A DNA stretch of 32,168 bases from Pedobacter jejuensis (GCF_003725795.1 NZ_RBEE01000022.1:1-32168), one strand, 5' to 3'; shown: positions 8,265 through 15,884, numbered from the stretch's first letter. The notes: generated by a model not told the origin, from the sequence alone. Numbers and translations are program-made.

Positions 8265-8749
8265 ATAATACAACTGTCAAACAAACAATAGATAATTGCT
8301 CTTCAGAACTAGAGGAAATTCAGAAAATAATTGATGTCTTTGGTCAGTCTCATTCGATAGTGCCATATCTAACAAATTACGCAGTAATTAAATGTTGCGG
8401 CGCAATAGAAAATTCTTTTAAAGCTATTGTAACAGATTTTCATAATTCTTTGCCAATTCAAGCAAAGAATTATTTAGAGACAACTTTTACGAATAGCTCA
8501 ATGAATCCTAGTAAGGAAAACATCTGTAAAAGTCTTAAACGGTTTGACGAAAACTGGAATAATGAGTTTAAAAGAAAACTAGATTTAGAAACAAATAAGT
8601 CACAAATAGATAGTTCATTAAAATCATTAAATGATGCAAGAAATGAATTTGCCCATGGAGGTCATCAGAGGGTTTCTTTTGGTAGCGTAAAAAGCTATTT
8701 TGCTGATTCGAGAAAAATAATTGAAATTATAGATGAAGTTGTTAAATGA
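8261..8749 (+). CDS. HEPN-domain protein (MAE_28990/RiboL-PSP-like), partner of DUF262
   Basis: The protein has 162 residues and is nearly all helical. The C-terminal segment SLNDARNEFAHGGH carries the HEPN ribonuclease signature RNxxxH (Arg127, Asn128, His132), followed by a long helix (SVKSYFADSRKIIEIIDEVV), as in MAE_28990/MAE_18760-like or RiboL-PSP HEPN proteins. Such proteins are often encoded beside DUF262 genes. Here the start codon overlaps the DUF262 stop by 4 bp. A plausible model is a HEPN RNase controlled by the DUF262 protein in a toxin-antitoxin or abortive-infection style; this is inference. The exact HEPN subfamily cannot be settled by eye. Confidence 0.85.
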   Translation: MNNTTVKQTIDNCSSELEEIQKIIDVFGQSHSIVPYLTNYAVIKCCGAIENSFKAIVTDFHNSLPIQAKNYLETTFTNSSMNPSKENICKSLKRFDENWNNEFKRKLDLETNKSQIDSSLKSLNDARNEFAHGGHQRVSFGSVKSYFADSRKIIEIIDEVVK

Positions 8750-8854
8750 TAGAATTTAATCAAGAAACTTCAGAGGAACTAAAATAGTTATGTCATTACC
8801 AAAGAATTTTACTATAAATTGCCAATTTCAAATATTCTATGATTACCCTAATAT

Positions 8855-9772
8855 ATGTTTACAAATATCCTTTCGAGAAATGACTTCGAAACCACTGGTG
8901 TGGATTGCATATGCCAATCTATAAATTCGCTTCTTCAAATCTGGGAAATTGGGAATGATTTTATAAAAGAAAATGGTGCTATTACTGGAATAACGATGTC
9001 CGAATTTTGGGATCATCACGTTGTAACGGTTAATACCTCCTTCATCCTATTACATCAAGGCATGGAAGCATTGCTTAAAGCGCATATTTGCGGACACTCT
9101 CCTATGTTACTACTCGAGGCGAAGCGAAATGAATGGCCTACAAAGCCCGGTAATAAACATTTAGATTTCAGTCAGTTCCACCAAGTAGGAGGGGAAAGTC
9201 TGTTTATTACTTTTTTTGCAACAGATCCACCGAATCATATGGGTAAACACATCTTCTATAATCTAATTGAAGAGATCAGAACAATTCGAAATAAAATAGT
9301 GCATGTTGGCCACAAAAATAACATTGAAGTAAAGGATGCATTATCTTACGCACTTAAAATATTGACTTATTATTTTGGTAAAGACAAATGGCTTGAGTTT
9401 TTACGAGATCGCTACAGAAGAAATCCAGTAAATATAAATAGCGTAGAGCGTATCCCATATTTTTGGAATACAATCAATTTTGTATGGGAAAACATTGGTA
9501 AAGCTGAGTGTAGGAAGAACTTAAGTTTGGAACGCCAAACCAGATTTTACCATTGTCCAAGCTGTAGTGTTGACTTAGATGGCTTAGCAAGCCACGAGGA
9601 AATAAAGTTATCTTTGCTCAGACCAAATGATCCACTATCAACAACCGTGTATTGTCTAATTTGTGATAGAGAGCATGATGTAATAAGGCAAAGCTGTGAT
9701 AAAGAGGCATGTCCAGGAAATGTGATTTCGGTAGGTGGGTTGGAAAAAATTTGCCTTACATGCTTTAAATAA
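8855..9772 (+). CDS. HEPN-domain protein with C-terminal cysteine-rich zinc-ribbon region
   Basis: The N-terminal ~190 residues are helical and contain EEIRTIRNKIVHVGH, giving the RNxxxH motif at Arg145, Asn146 and His150, typical of catalytic HEPN domains. Residues 230-305 hold four cysteine pairs: C234/C237, C267/C270, C281/C286 and C300/C303. Their spacing suggests two treble-clef or zinc-ribbon folds, which usually bind nucleic acid or protein. I do not know a named family with this combination. The gene starts 105 bp after the DUF262-HEPN pair and ends 34 bp before the restriction enzyme gene, all on the plus strand. A role as an RNase effector with a zinc-binding recognition tail is inference. 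Confidence 0.8.
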   Translation: MFTNILSRNDFETTGVDCICQSINSLLQIWEIGNDFIKENGAITGITMSEFWDHHVVTVNTSFILLHQGMEALLKAHICGHSPMLLLEAKRNEWPTKPGNKHLDFSQFHQVGGESLFITFFATDPPNHMGKHIFYNLIEEIRTIRNKIVHVGHKNNIEVKDALSYALKILTYYFGKDKWLEFLRDRYRRNPVNINSVERIPYFWNTINFVWENIGKAECRKNLSLERQTRFYHCPSCSVDLDGLASHEEIKLSLLRPNDPLSTTVYCLICDREHDVIRQSCDKEACPGNVISVGGLEKICLTCFK

Positions 9773-9806
9773 AATAAACCGTATTAACTAGTAAACTAAT
9801 TTATGT

Positions 9807-10523
9807 ATGACGGAAGATCAAAGAGTTGAATTGTTAGCGAAAGCAAAAGAATTTTTTAAGAATAAAATTGTAGATTCTCATATAAACGGTGGCGCTCTAA
9901 GGGCTTCAAGATTGAGTGATTACAATATTAATCCTTTTTTATATAAATATTTAGCTAACTTTTTAAGAGGTAATAGTTCCTCAAAGAGCATCGCGGAGGC
10001 TTTGGTGTACCCAAGATTGTTAGGCTCATCTATCAATACTTCGTTCGGTATGCGCATTCAATCGCTTATTGGCCACCTTTTTGATGGCTTTGGCTCACCA
10101 GTCCCAGGTATCGACATTGAGTTTATGGATGCTTTAGATGGTCGAAGGAAATATTGCCAACTAAAAGCAGGACCCAATACGATAAATCATCATGACGTAG
10201 AAACTGTTATTAATCATTTCAAAGGAACAATTAATCTTGCAAGAACAAATAATTTAAATATCGCACCGCAAGACATGATCGTTGGTATAATCTATGGAGA
10301 AAAGAAGGAACTGAGCAGCCATTATCAGCGGCTGGATAAGTCATTTCCAGTATATATAGGTGAAGACTTTTGGTATCATCTTACAGGAAAAGAAACCTTT
10401 TATCTAGATTTAATTAATGTCTTTGGAGAAGTAGCAATTGACGTTGACGGACGAGATAAGTTGGAAGAAACAGTCAATGCATTGGCAATTGAAATTGAAC
10501 AAACTTTAAATCATAAAGAATAA
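9807..10523 (+). CDS. Type II restriction endonuclease, PmeII-family-like
   Basis: The protein is 238 residues, the usual size for a small type II enzyme. NINPFLYKYLANFLRGN (from residue 40), EALVYPRLLGSSINTSFG and YCQLKAGPNTIN match my recollection of the PmeII family. The probable catalytic core is of PD-(D/E)xK type: Asp103 in GIDIEF, then Gln118-Leu119-Lys120 (QLK replacing the usual ExK), followed by AGPNTIN. It faces the cytosine methyltransferase gene tail to tail with a 36-bp gap, the expected layout of a type II restriction-modification system. The recognition sequence cannot be read from the protein. Family naming is from memory of conserved motifs, not from a search. Confidence 0.8.
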   Translation: MTEDQRVELLAKAKEFFKNKIVDSHINGGALRASRLSDYNINPFLYKYLANFLRGNSSSKSIAEALVYPRLLGSSINTSFGMRIQSLIGHLFDGFGSPVPGIDIEFMDALDGRRKYCQLKAGPNTINHHDVETVINHFKGTINLARTNNLNIAPQDMIVGIIYGEKKELSSHYQRLDKSFPVYIGEDFWYHLTGKETFYLDLINVFGEVAIDVDGRDKLEETVNALAIEIEQTLNHKE

Positions 10524-10543
10524 ATCCTTAACGAAATATATTC

Positions 10544-10564
10544 CTTAAATTAGGCTTATTTAAG
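10544..10564. terminator. Possible bidirectional terminator between convergent genes
   Basis: A perfect 7-bp inverted repeat CTTAAAT / ATTTAAG with a 7-base loop lies between the restriction enzyme stop and the end of the methyltransferase gene. It includes the methyltransferase stop codon. It is AT-only apart from the terminal C-G pair, so it is a weak hairpin. Confidence 0.3.
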
Positions 10565-11807
10565 CATTTATTTTCTTTTTCTCATTGCAATTTACTTCAT
10601 TCAAAAACGCTACAATAGATTGACCAATAGCTTTGCCTAGATTTACGGGAACGGCATTGCCAATTTGTTTATATTGGGCGGATACTGGACCTGCGAATTT
10701 CCATTCATCGGGGAAGGTTTGAATGCGAGCATATTCCCTTACCGTAAATGGCCTGGTTTCATCGGGATGGCAACGTTCTGTTTGTTTCTGTGCAGGACTA
10801 CAGGTTAAAGTAAGCGAGGGCTCATCCCAACTGATGCGGCGAGCCATACCCGTTTTTCCGCCACCTAAGAAAAAGCTTTTTTGCATGTATTCTTTCTGGA
10901 TATCGAGAGGTAAATTTCGCCAATATCCTCCTGGAGGTACCAACTCAAGTACTTTTCTTTTCGAAGCCGGATATTTTGTTCCTGGGGAATCTGGCACATC
11001 ACAATCAAATAATTTACCTTTTTTTAACGCCTCGCTTAAGTTTAGTATCTCTTTACTAGGTGCAGGGTAATTAAAATCTATATCGATATCTTTTCTTACA
11101 CCGACTAAAATCAACCTTTCACGTTTTTGTGGAACGTTGTAATAAATAGCCTTTAATACCTTAGGATCAATTACACGGTAGCCTATCTCATCAAGAATGG
11201 CAATCATTGTTTTAAGGGTACGTCCACCATCATGATTTTGCAGCCCTTTAACGTTTTCGCCAATGCATATTTTTGGTTGCGTTTCTTGTACTGTTCTGGC
11301 AAATTCGTAAAATAATGTTCCACGGGCATCTTGAAAGCCAAAACGCTTACCTGCATAGCTGAAAGCCTGGCATGGAAACCCCCCAGTTACAACATCAATT
11401 TGATTAGCCAGTTCCTTAAAAGAAATATTTCTTATATCTCCTTCTAAAACATTCCAGTTTGGTCGGTTTGCCCTTAGCGTTGCAGCAGCATACTTATCAA
11501 TTTCATTTAGTGCCACGCATTTTAAGCCTGCCTGTTCCATGCCGATGGCCAAGCCGCCTGCTCCTGCAAATAATTCAAGTACGCTATATTCATTTGCTGG
11601 TTTAGAATCTTGGTTGGTGGTGTGGATGTTCATGGCTTTAACTTCGTCGAAAATATCTAACTGGCTTCTTTTATAGTACCGGTAATTGCTCATAGGCTCG
11701 CGAAAAGCGGTAAGCTTTCCGGCATTGTCCCAACGGCGAATGGTTTCTTTGCTTTTGCCTAAAAGCTCAGCAACATCATCTAATGAAAGTCTGTCATCGA
11801 TAACCAT
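10560..11807 (-). CDS. DNA (cytosine-5) methyltransferase with N-terminal helix-turn-helix
   Basis: All main C5-methyltransferase motifs are present: motif I LELFAGAGGL (78-87), motif IV GGFPCQAFS with catalytic Cys146, motif VI ENVKGL (184-189), motif VIII QKRERLILVG (227-236), a target-recognition region of about 250-350, then REYARIQTFPDEW and motif X QIGNAVPVNLGKAIG. The first ~55 residues form a MerR/excisionase-type helix-turn-helix (LSLDDVAELLGKSKETIRRW, then FREPMSNYRYYKRSQLDIF). Such a fusion lets a methyltransferase repress its own transcription. The ATG at 11807 is preferred because it follows a strong promoter and lies inside a candidate operator; a TTG three codons upstream is possible. 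It protects the cell from the convergent restriction enzyme. Sequence specificity is not readable. Confidence 0.95.
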   Translation of the reverse strand: MVIDDRLSLDDVAELLGKSKETIRRWDNAGKLTAFREPMSNYRYYKRSQLDIFDEVKAMNIHTTNQDSKPANEYSVLELFAGAGGLAIGMEQAGLKCVALNEIDKYAAATLRANRPNWNVLEGDIRNISFKELANQIDVVTGGFPCQAFSYAGKRFGFQDARGTLFYEFARTVQETQPKICIGENVKGLQNHDGGRTLKTMIAILDEIGYRVIDPKVLKAIYYNVPQKRERLILVGVRKDIDIDFNYPAPSKEILNLSEALKKGKLFDCDVPDSPGTKYPASKRKVLELVPPGGYWRNLPLDIQKEYMQKSFFLGGGKTGMARRISWDEPSLTLTCSPAQKQTERCHPDETRPFTVREYARIQTFPDEWKFAGPVSAQYKQIGNAVPVNLGKAIGQSIVAFLNEVNCNEKKKINA

Positions 11808-11830
11808 ATTATACAACCTTATACATGGTT
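11802..11830 (-). promoter_or_regulatory. Candidate operator for methyltransferase autoregulation
   Basis: An imperfect palindrome with AACCAT (11802-11807) and ATGGTT (11825-11830) as outer arms and two TATA blocks inside lies between the promoter and the start codon. The methyltransferase ATG is part of one arm. A protein with a MerR/excisionase-like domain bound here would block transcription start and translation. The palindrome is seen directly; the function is inferred. Confidence 0.45.
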
Positions 11831-11831
11831 A

Positions 11832-11861
11832 CAAATATACAAGTGTAAATAACTTTAGCAA
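11832..11861 (-). promoter_or_regulatory. Bacteroidota-type promoter of the methyltransferase gene
   Basis: On the minus strand TTG (11861-11859) is followed by a 19-bp spacer and TATATTTG (11839-11832). This matches the TTG-N19-TAnnTTTG promoter consensus of Bacteroidota. It lies in the gap between the vsr gene and the methyltransferase start, so the methyltransferase has its own promoter. Confidence 0.65.
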
Positions 11862-11897
11862 GAATACTAATATATTTAGTTTTCCACAATTATTTTG

Positions 11898-12425
11898 CTA
11901 AATAATCCCTGGAATAGGCTGATTTCTGGCAGATTCTAAATAAAGTAAAACCTGATTAAGGCACTTGGTAAGCTGTTTATTTATTTCGTGATCCCAAAAA
12001 CGCATGACAATATATCCTGCCTCTTCTAATTTTTTCTGGTTAGTGCTATCTCTCTGCATATTTCTTTCAATTTTGGGAATCCAGAATTGAGCGTTGGTTT
12101 TAATTGTAGTTTTCTTTTTGTCCCAATTGAAACCATGCCAGAAACTACCATCTACAAATATCGCTAAACGATATTTATTGATAACAATATCGGGTTTGCC
12201 GGGCATAGTCTTTACATGTATGCGAAATCGAACTCCCTTAGCCCATAATGACTTTCTCAAAAGTACTTCGGCTTTTGTATTTTTTGCCTTAATATCCGCC
12301 ATTCTTTTACTGCGTTCGGTAGTCGTATAAAAGCCAGCGGCTTCTTCAAAGCGGGGCACTTTTATGATATTGTTCTCTTCAGGATATTTTGGAGCAGGCA
12401 CAAGATAAAAACAAATCTTGAGCAA
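11898..12425 (-). CDS. vsr: Very short patch repair (Vsr) endonuclease
   Basis: The protein shows the Vsr core: ERSKRMADIKAKNTKAEVLLRKSLW, RFRIHVKTMPGKPDIV and FVDGSFWHGFNW, including the conserved Asp in PGKPDIV and FVDG and the FWHG histidine. Vsr nicks next to the T of T:G mismatches produced when 5-methylcytosine is deaminated, so it repairs damage caused by the methyltransferase encoded just downstream. The family core is about 130-150 residues; here an extra N-terminal segment (PKYPEENNIIKVPRFEEAAG) precedes it. The frame as drawn begins with a TTG (12425). A GTG eight codons downstream (about 12401) is an equally plausible start, so the N-terminus is uncertain. The gene is co-directional with the methyltransferase gene. 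Confidence 0.9.
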   Translation of the reverse strand: MLKICFYLVPAPKYPEENNIIKVPRFEEAAGFYTTTERSKRMADIKAKNTKAEVLLRKSLWAKGVRFRIHVKTMPGKPDIVINKYRLAIFVDGSFWHGFNWDKKKTTIKTNAQFWIPKIERNMQRDSTNQKKLEEAGYIVMRFWDHEINKQLTKCLNQVLLYLESARNQPIPGII

Positions 12426-12602
12426 ATAAGTTCTTTAATGCTTACGCTAATAAATGATATAATCCTGATTTAGACAATTATTATTGATAGCATATTAATA
12501 GTCTGTTAGGTAATGATGAATATCGGAAACTGATAGATGGTTAATACCGAATTTAGCAAAAATATTTCGTGAACGTTGAGGTAATAGATATCTTGCGTCT
12601 AA

Positions 12603-13652
12603 ATGATCCCTAATCATGAACGCTTACCTATAAACCTTTTAGCCGCCAGTTTCAATAATACTGCCGCGGCTTATAAATTCTATTAGTTTCTGGCTATTTT
12701 AGATGAGGTAGAAGACGGGCAATATTATATATCGAAGCAGAGATTGTTTACCGGCATGGTTGCTACCAGTTGGTTTACCATTAATTATTTCAAAATTAGT
12801 TTTGGCAAGCAAGACCAGCTGCATGAAAAAGTTAAACAAATTGCGGCGGCGGAGGGGATAGGCATTGATGAGGAGCGGAATAAGATAAAAAGCCGCTTAA
12901 CCAACAGTGGGCGGTTATCTACGTAACAGTTATTGTGGCATTTTAATAAACAGGTACCACATTGGTTTTTAAGTCCGTGGTTTCCGCAACAAGGAGAAAC
13001 CCGAAAATCAATTTATGAAGCATCGCAAACTTTTGAAAACGACTGCCTGTATTCATTAGAACAGACGTACATTACAATTAACCCCATCTGGATAGACCAC
13101 CTCAGTAGAAATGCGGGGATTTTAAAAAGCTTCTGTTACTGGAAACTGAGTTTGTATCTGCAAAAACATAATCCCAACGTTCCGGATATACCGAACAAAC
13201 TGGTTAAGCCTGCTAAAAGAAATGGTTTGGCAAAACAGCGAAAGGTTTGGGATGTGGTGATAGAAGAGTTGGGCGGTGTAGATTGCATTTATACCAATAC
13301 CAGGCTCTATAAAAATGGTTTTGCAGTAGAACACTTTATTCCTTATGCATTTGTATCGCATGATTTGTTCTGGAATTTAATACCGGCTTGTCCTTCTTTC
13401 AATAGCTCAAAATCGGATAAGCTGCCGCAATTGGAGAAATACTTTGATGCTTTTTATGGTTTGCAAAAAACGGCTATCAAAATCATTAAATACAGGATGC
13501 CAAAAGAAAAACTGTTGGAAGATTACCTGAGTATTTTTCCGGATTTGGAAAGTTTGCAGAAATTACCGGATGATTATAAGGCAAAGTTTAAAACAACCAT
13601 TGAACCTTTAATTACTATTGCGGGCAATAATGGCTTTGAGTATATGTTTTAA
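12603..13652 (+). pseudogene. HNH endonuclease gene with two in-frame stop codons
   Basis: One plus-strand frame runs from ATG 12603 to the stop at 13652 and is interrupted only by TAG at 12684-12686 and TAA at 12924-12926. Protein character continues across both stops: INLLAASFNNTAAAYKFY, stop, FLAILDEVEDGQYYISKQ, then RNKIKSRLTNSG, stop region, LLWHFNKQVPHWFLSPWF. The C-terminal part has the HNH core: CIYTNTRLY, VEHFIPYAFVSHDLFWNLIP and SFNSSKSDKLP. The family usually reads YKFYW at the first stop, so TAG probably replaces a Trp codon (TGG to TAG). The intact 239-residue C-terminal frame could still be expressed from a TTG at 12933. Its place beside vsr suggests it belonged to the restriction region. 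Confidence 0.75.
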
Positions 13653-13664
13653 AATAACGTTACT

Positions 13665-13780
13665 TCAAAATAGATTTTCAACCAGCCCCTCCTCCGTAAT
13701 ATTCCCGTTACCTGAAACTTTCTCAATAGGAGCACCCGTATATATACGTAGTTTCTGACTAAAACTCCAAACAAAAATTA
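13665..13780 (-). pseudogene. Possible C-terminal relic of a lost gene
   Basis: On the minus strand a frame ends with KLRIYTGAPIEKVSGNGN then ITEEGLVENLF and a TGA stop at 13665-13667. The run has ordinary protein composition and a natural-looking end, while the plus strand has no gene between 13652 and 13781. The frame stays open back into the antisense of the response regulator gene, so the true boundary is not visible. It may be the scar of a gene truncated at the island edge. I do not recognise the family, and chance is a real alternative. Confidence 0.25.
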
Positions 13781-14143
13781 ATGATTCGTAAGCGAATTTT
13801 GATACTAGATGATGATTATGATATTTTAGATTCACTCACGACCCTGTTTGAATACGAAAATTGCACCATTGTAACCTTAAGCCAGTTATTTACTATCGAT
13901 GTGATAGAAGATATTCGTTTGCTTAACCCTGATGTGATATTGCTGGATATTAATTTTGGCAAACACAATGGTATGGATATATGCCTCAGGCTTAAAGAAA
14001 ATCCAGATACTGCTCAATATAAAATTATATTAATGAGTGCCGGAAAATATGCTCACATAGCTTTTGATAGTAAGTGCGATTTCTATATTCAAAAACCATT
14101 TGATTTAGACAATCTAATAGAAGTTGTTGGTCTTCATAAATAG
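13781..14143 (+). CDS. Single-domain response regulator (CheY-like receiver)
   Basis: The 120 residues make one receiver domain and nothing else. The acidic pocket is Asp10-Asp11, the phosphoacceptor is Asp56 in VILLDINFG, Ser86 in ILMSAG is the switch hydroxyl residue, and Lys105 in IQKPFD is the conserved lysine. It would be phosphorylated by a histidine kinase encoded elsewhere and act by protein-protein contact, since there is no output domain. No kinase gene is adjacent. It is the first intact chromosomal-type gene after the island and is convergent with the next gene. Confidence 0.92.
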   Translation: MIRKRILILDDDYDILDSLTTLFEYENCTIVTLSQLFTIDVIEDIRLLNPDVILLDINFGKHNGMDICLRLKENPDTAQYKIILMSAGKYAHIAFDSKCDFYIQKPFDLDNLIEVVGLHK

Positions 14144-14150
14144 AAAAACA

Positions 14151-14366
14151 TTAATCTTCTATACTGCTATAGGCTTCAAAAGCAATTTCTAAGGTTGTTT
14201 TTTCGGCATAAAGAACAATTTCTTTTGGTGCCGAAGTTTCTATTTTCTTAAAAATAGTTAAACAGTTTGCTATGGTATTCAGTTCGTATGCCGGTAACAG
14301 TTCACGTAATTTTAGAGGGTTTATTTTTAAAATTGTGTTGCTGTCGTAATTGTTTTGTTTAATCAT
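14151..14366 (-). CDS. Small hypothetical protein, 71 aa
   Basis: I do not recognise a family. The protein (MIKQNNYDSNTILKINPLKL...) is soluble in character, with predicted helices and no signal peptide. Its start codon lies inside the end of the upstream lipoprotein gene (8-bp overlap, ATGATTAA), which argues for coupled translation and for the reality of both genes. It ends 7 bp before the response regulator stop on the other strand. Confidence 0.55.
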   Translation of the reverse strand: MIKQNNYDSNTILKINPLKLRELLPAYELNTIANCLTIFKKIETSAPKEIVLYAEKTTLEIAFEAYSSIED

Positions 14367-14568
14367 TACAATATCCTTCTCCTATTTGGTAGTTTCCTCT
14401 ACTTTTCATAGGGACAACCTCACCACTTTCTAAATAAATTTTATACAAAGGCTCTCCATCGGCTGGTGATGATTCGGTACTGATGGCCATAATCACACCG
14501 CAAAACTTTTTTTTGCAACTGCTAAACATTAATACAGAAACACATGCGATGAAAAGTAACTTTCTCAT
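14359..14568 (-). CDS. Small lipoprotein
   Basis: The N-terminus MRKLLFIACVSVLMFSSCKKK is a typical lipoprotein signal peptide with the lipobox FSSC and lysines after the cysteine. The mature part is about 50 residues, with KIYLESGEVVPMKSRGNYQIGEGY resembling a small beta-strand domain. I chose the Met five codons inside the longest frame (which starts at 14583) because it begins the signal peptide directly. It overlaps the next gene by 8 bp. Function is unknown; it probably sits at the cell envelope. Confidence 0.65.
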   Translation of the reverse strand: MRKLLFIACVSVLMFSSCKKKFCGVIMAISTESSPADGEPLYKIYLESGEVVPMKSRGNYQIGEGYCND

Positions 14569-14583
14569 AATTAACATCCTCAA

Positions 14584-14966
14584 TTCAAAATTGATACCAA
14601 CTTGAACAAAAAGTTGTGTAAGTTGTATGATTAAGTGTATGTCTTTTTAAAAAAGTATTTGTTTTCTAAAGCTTTAAATTTAATTTTTGGAAATAATTGC
14701 TGTTGAAGCTAATTAACCGGAAATAAGGTAAGTAGTTGATTATAAATCACAAAGCAGCATTAATTTCTAAGGTAAAGTTAATAAAACCTTTAAAACAGAA
14801 AAATATTTTTAAGAAAAAATACAGATGACAGGGTTGTAAGCTATTTAGAAGCGAAAAATTTATTATCCCAGGCAATAATTGATAAATTGAAGGATTTTAT
14901 GGGCAATTTTTAATGCCCAACCACATTATTATAATGCTGATGCCTAATAAATTTTGAATTTGATGC
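14584..14966. other. AT-rich intergenic region
   Basis: About 380 bp without a convincing gene. It contains promoter-like AT-rich sequence for the minus-strand lipoprotein pair and a hairpin TGGGCA-ATTTTTAA-TGCCCA near 14900-14920 that could terminate transcription. A short plus-strand frame before that hairpin (YLEAKNLLSQAIIDKLKDF) has no clear start and may be chance. Confidence 0.5.
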
Positions 14967-15218
14967 TTAACTATGGCCCGTTCCGCTAAAGTTGGCTGTA
15001 TTTTCGATTGCTGCGTTGGCAGATATGGATGGAGTAGTTTCATTATAGGATATCGAAACAATTTCCAGGTATTCTTTTAATTTATCGAGTTTTTGATTTA
15101 CCAGTTGCTTTTCTTCTGAATTATGCTCGGGAGCGCCATCCATAGATTTGATTACATCGAGTGCATAATCCATAAAATCTTTTACATTTTCTGATAGGAA
15201 TGGTTTTGCTGAAATCAT
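14967..15218 (-). CDS. Small hypothetical protein, 83 aa
   Basis: I do not recognise a family. The sequence is amphipathic and helical in its middle (NVKDFMDYALDVIKSMDG, EEKQLVNQKLDKLKEYLEIV), with a Thr/Ser/Asn-rich tail. It has no signal peptide or membrane segment. Start, composition and strand agree with the PPOX-family gene upstream, but a gap of about 117 bp separates them, so operon membership is uncertain. Confidence 0.6.
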   Translation of the reverse strand: MISAKPFLSENVKDFMDYALDVIKSMDGAPEHNSEEKQLVNQKLDKLKEYLEIVSISYNETTPSISANAAIENTANFSGTGHS

Positions 15219-15335
15219 ATGCGCTTTTGCTATTTAAATTATTTTAAAGCAACAAGAAAAGCCGATTAAAGTTTTAAAAGAATGGTTTAAAGCCGATGAT
15301 ATTAATGGCTATGTTTCTTAAAGGAATTACAACGC

Positions 15336-15782
15336 CTAAGCTTCATCATCATGCGATTCGTATTTGCCGCTGATGGATGAAAATTCAATTTTATATACGA
15401 TAAGGTTATCGTGCTCTGCGGGGTTTATACCATGCGATGGTTCTTGTGTTGGTTTGCTGGTTAAAGGCATTATCTTATGAATAATGCCCTGCATCGCTTG
15501 TTGCCTGGTTTCTCCATGCAATTCGCTAAAGGTTCCTTGTATGATAGCGCTTTTCCAGTTAAAAGTGTTTACAATTTCATCAATAAGGAAACATACTTTT
15601 GGGTTTGCCCGCATCATATCTATCTTCTTGCCATTGCCCGAATGTGCGTAAATGGCATTTGCGCGGTATACATAATTAATAGGAACCACATAGGTTTCGC
15701 CATCGTTAGAACAACCCAACCTACCAATCACCTGTTGATTTAAAAAATCAAGAAGCTGTGCTTTATTTAAATCTCCCAACAT
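15336..15782 (-). CDS. Pyridoxamine 5'-phosphate oxidase family (FMN-binding split barrel) protein
   Basis: At 148 residues this matches the small PPOX/NimA-like flavoproteins. The order of elements is GRLGCSNDGETYVVPINYVYRANAIYAHS in the first half, then the MMRANPKVCFLID strand and NTFNWKSAIIQGTFSEL. These are the usual strands of the FMN-binding split barrel: the fold starts with low specificity for a flavin and reduces small substrates or binds heme or F420 in relatives. The substrate is unknown. The protein is cytosolic, with no signal peptide. Nim-type nitroreductase activity is one possibility. Confidence 0.85.
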   Translation of the reverse strand: MLGDLNKAQLLDFLNQQVIGRLGCSNDGETYVVPINYVYRANAIYAHSGNGKKIDMMRANPKVCFLIDEIVNTFNWKSAIIQGTFSELHGETRQQAMQGIIHKIMPLTSKPTQEPSHGINPAEHDNLIVYKIEFSSISGKYESHDDEA

Positions 15783-15884
15783 AATGCTATTCCCTTGTAA
15801 TTTACATTAAAGGTGCGCAATTACTGAGTTTACAAAAATGATGAAGATCACTAAATTGGACGATGTATACAGATGTTTATCTGA

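Noticed and set aside
10723..11070. Plus-strand 115-codon frame inside the methyltransferase gene
   Set aside because: It is antisense to conserved methyltransferase motifs and has no protein character of its own.
12603..13652. Stop-codon readthrough or reassigned code
   Set aside because: TAG and TAA end many normal genes in this window, and no readthrough element is apparent.
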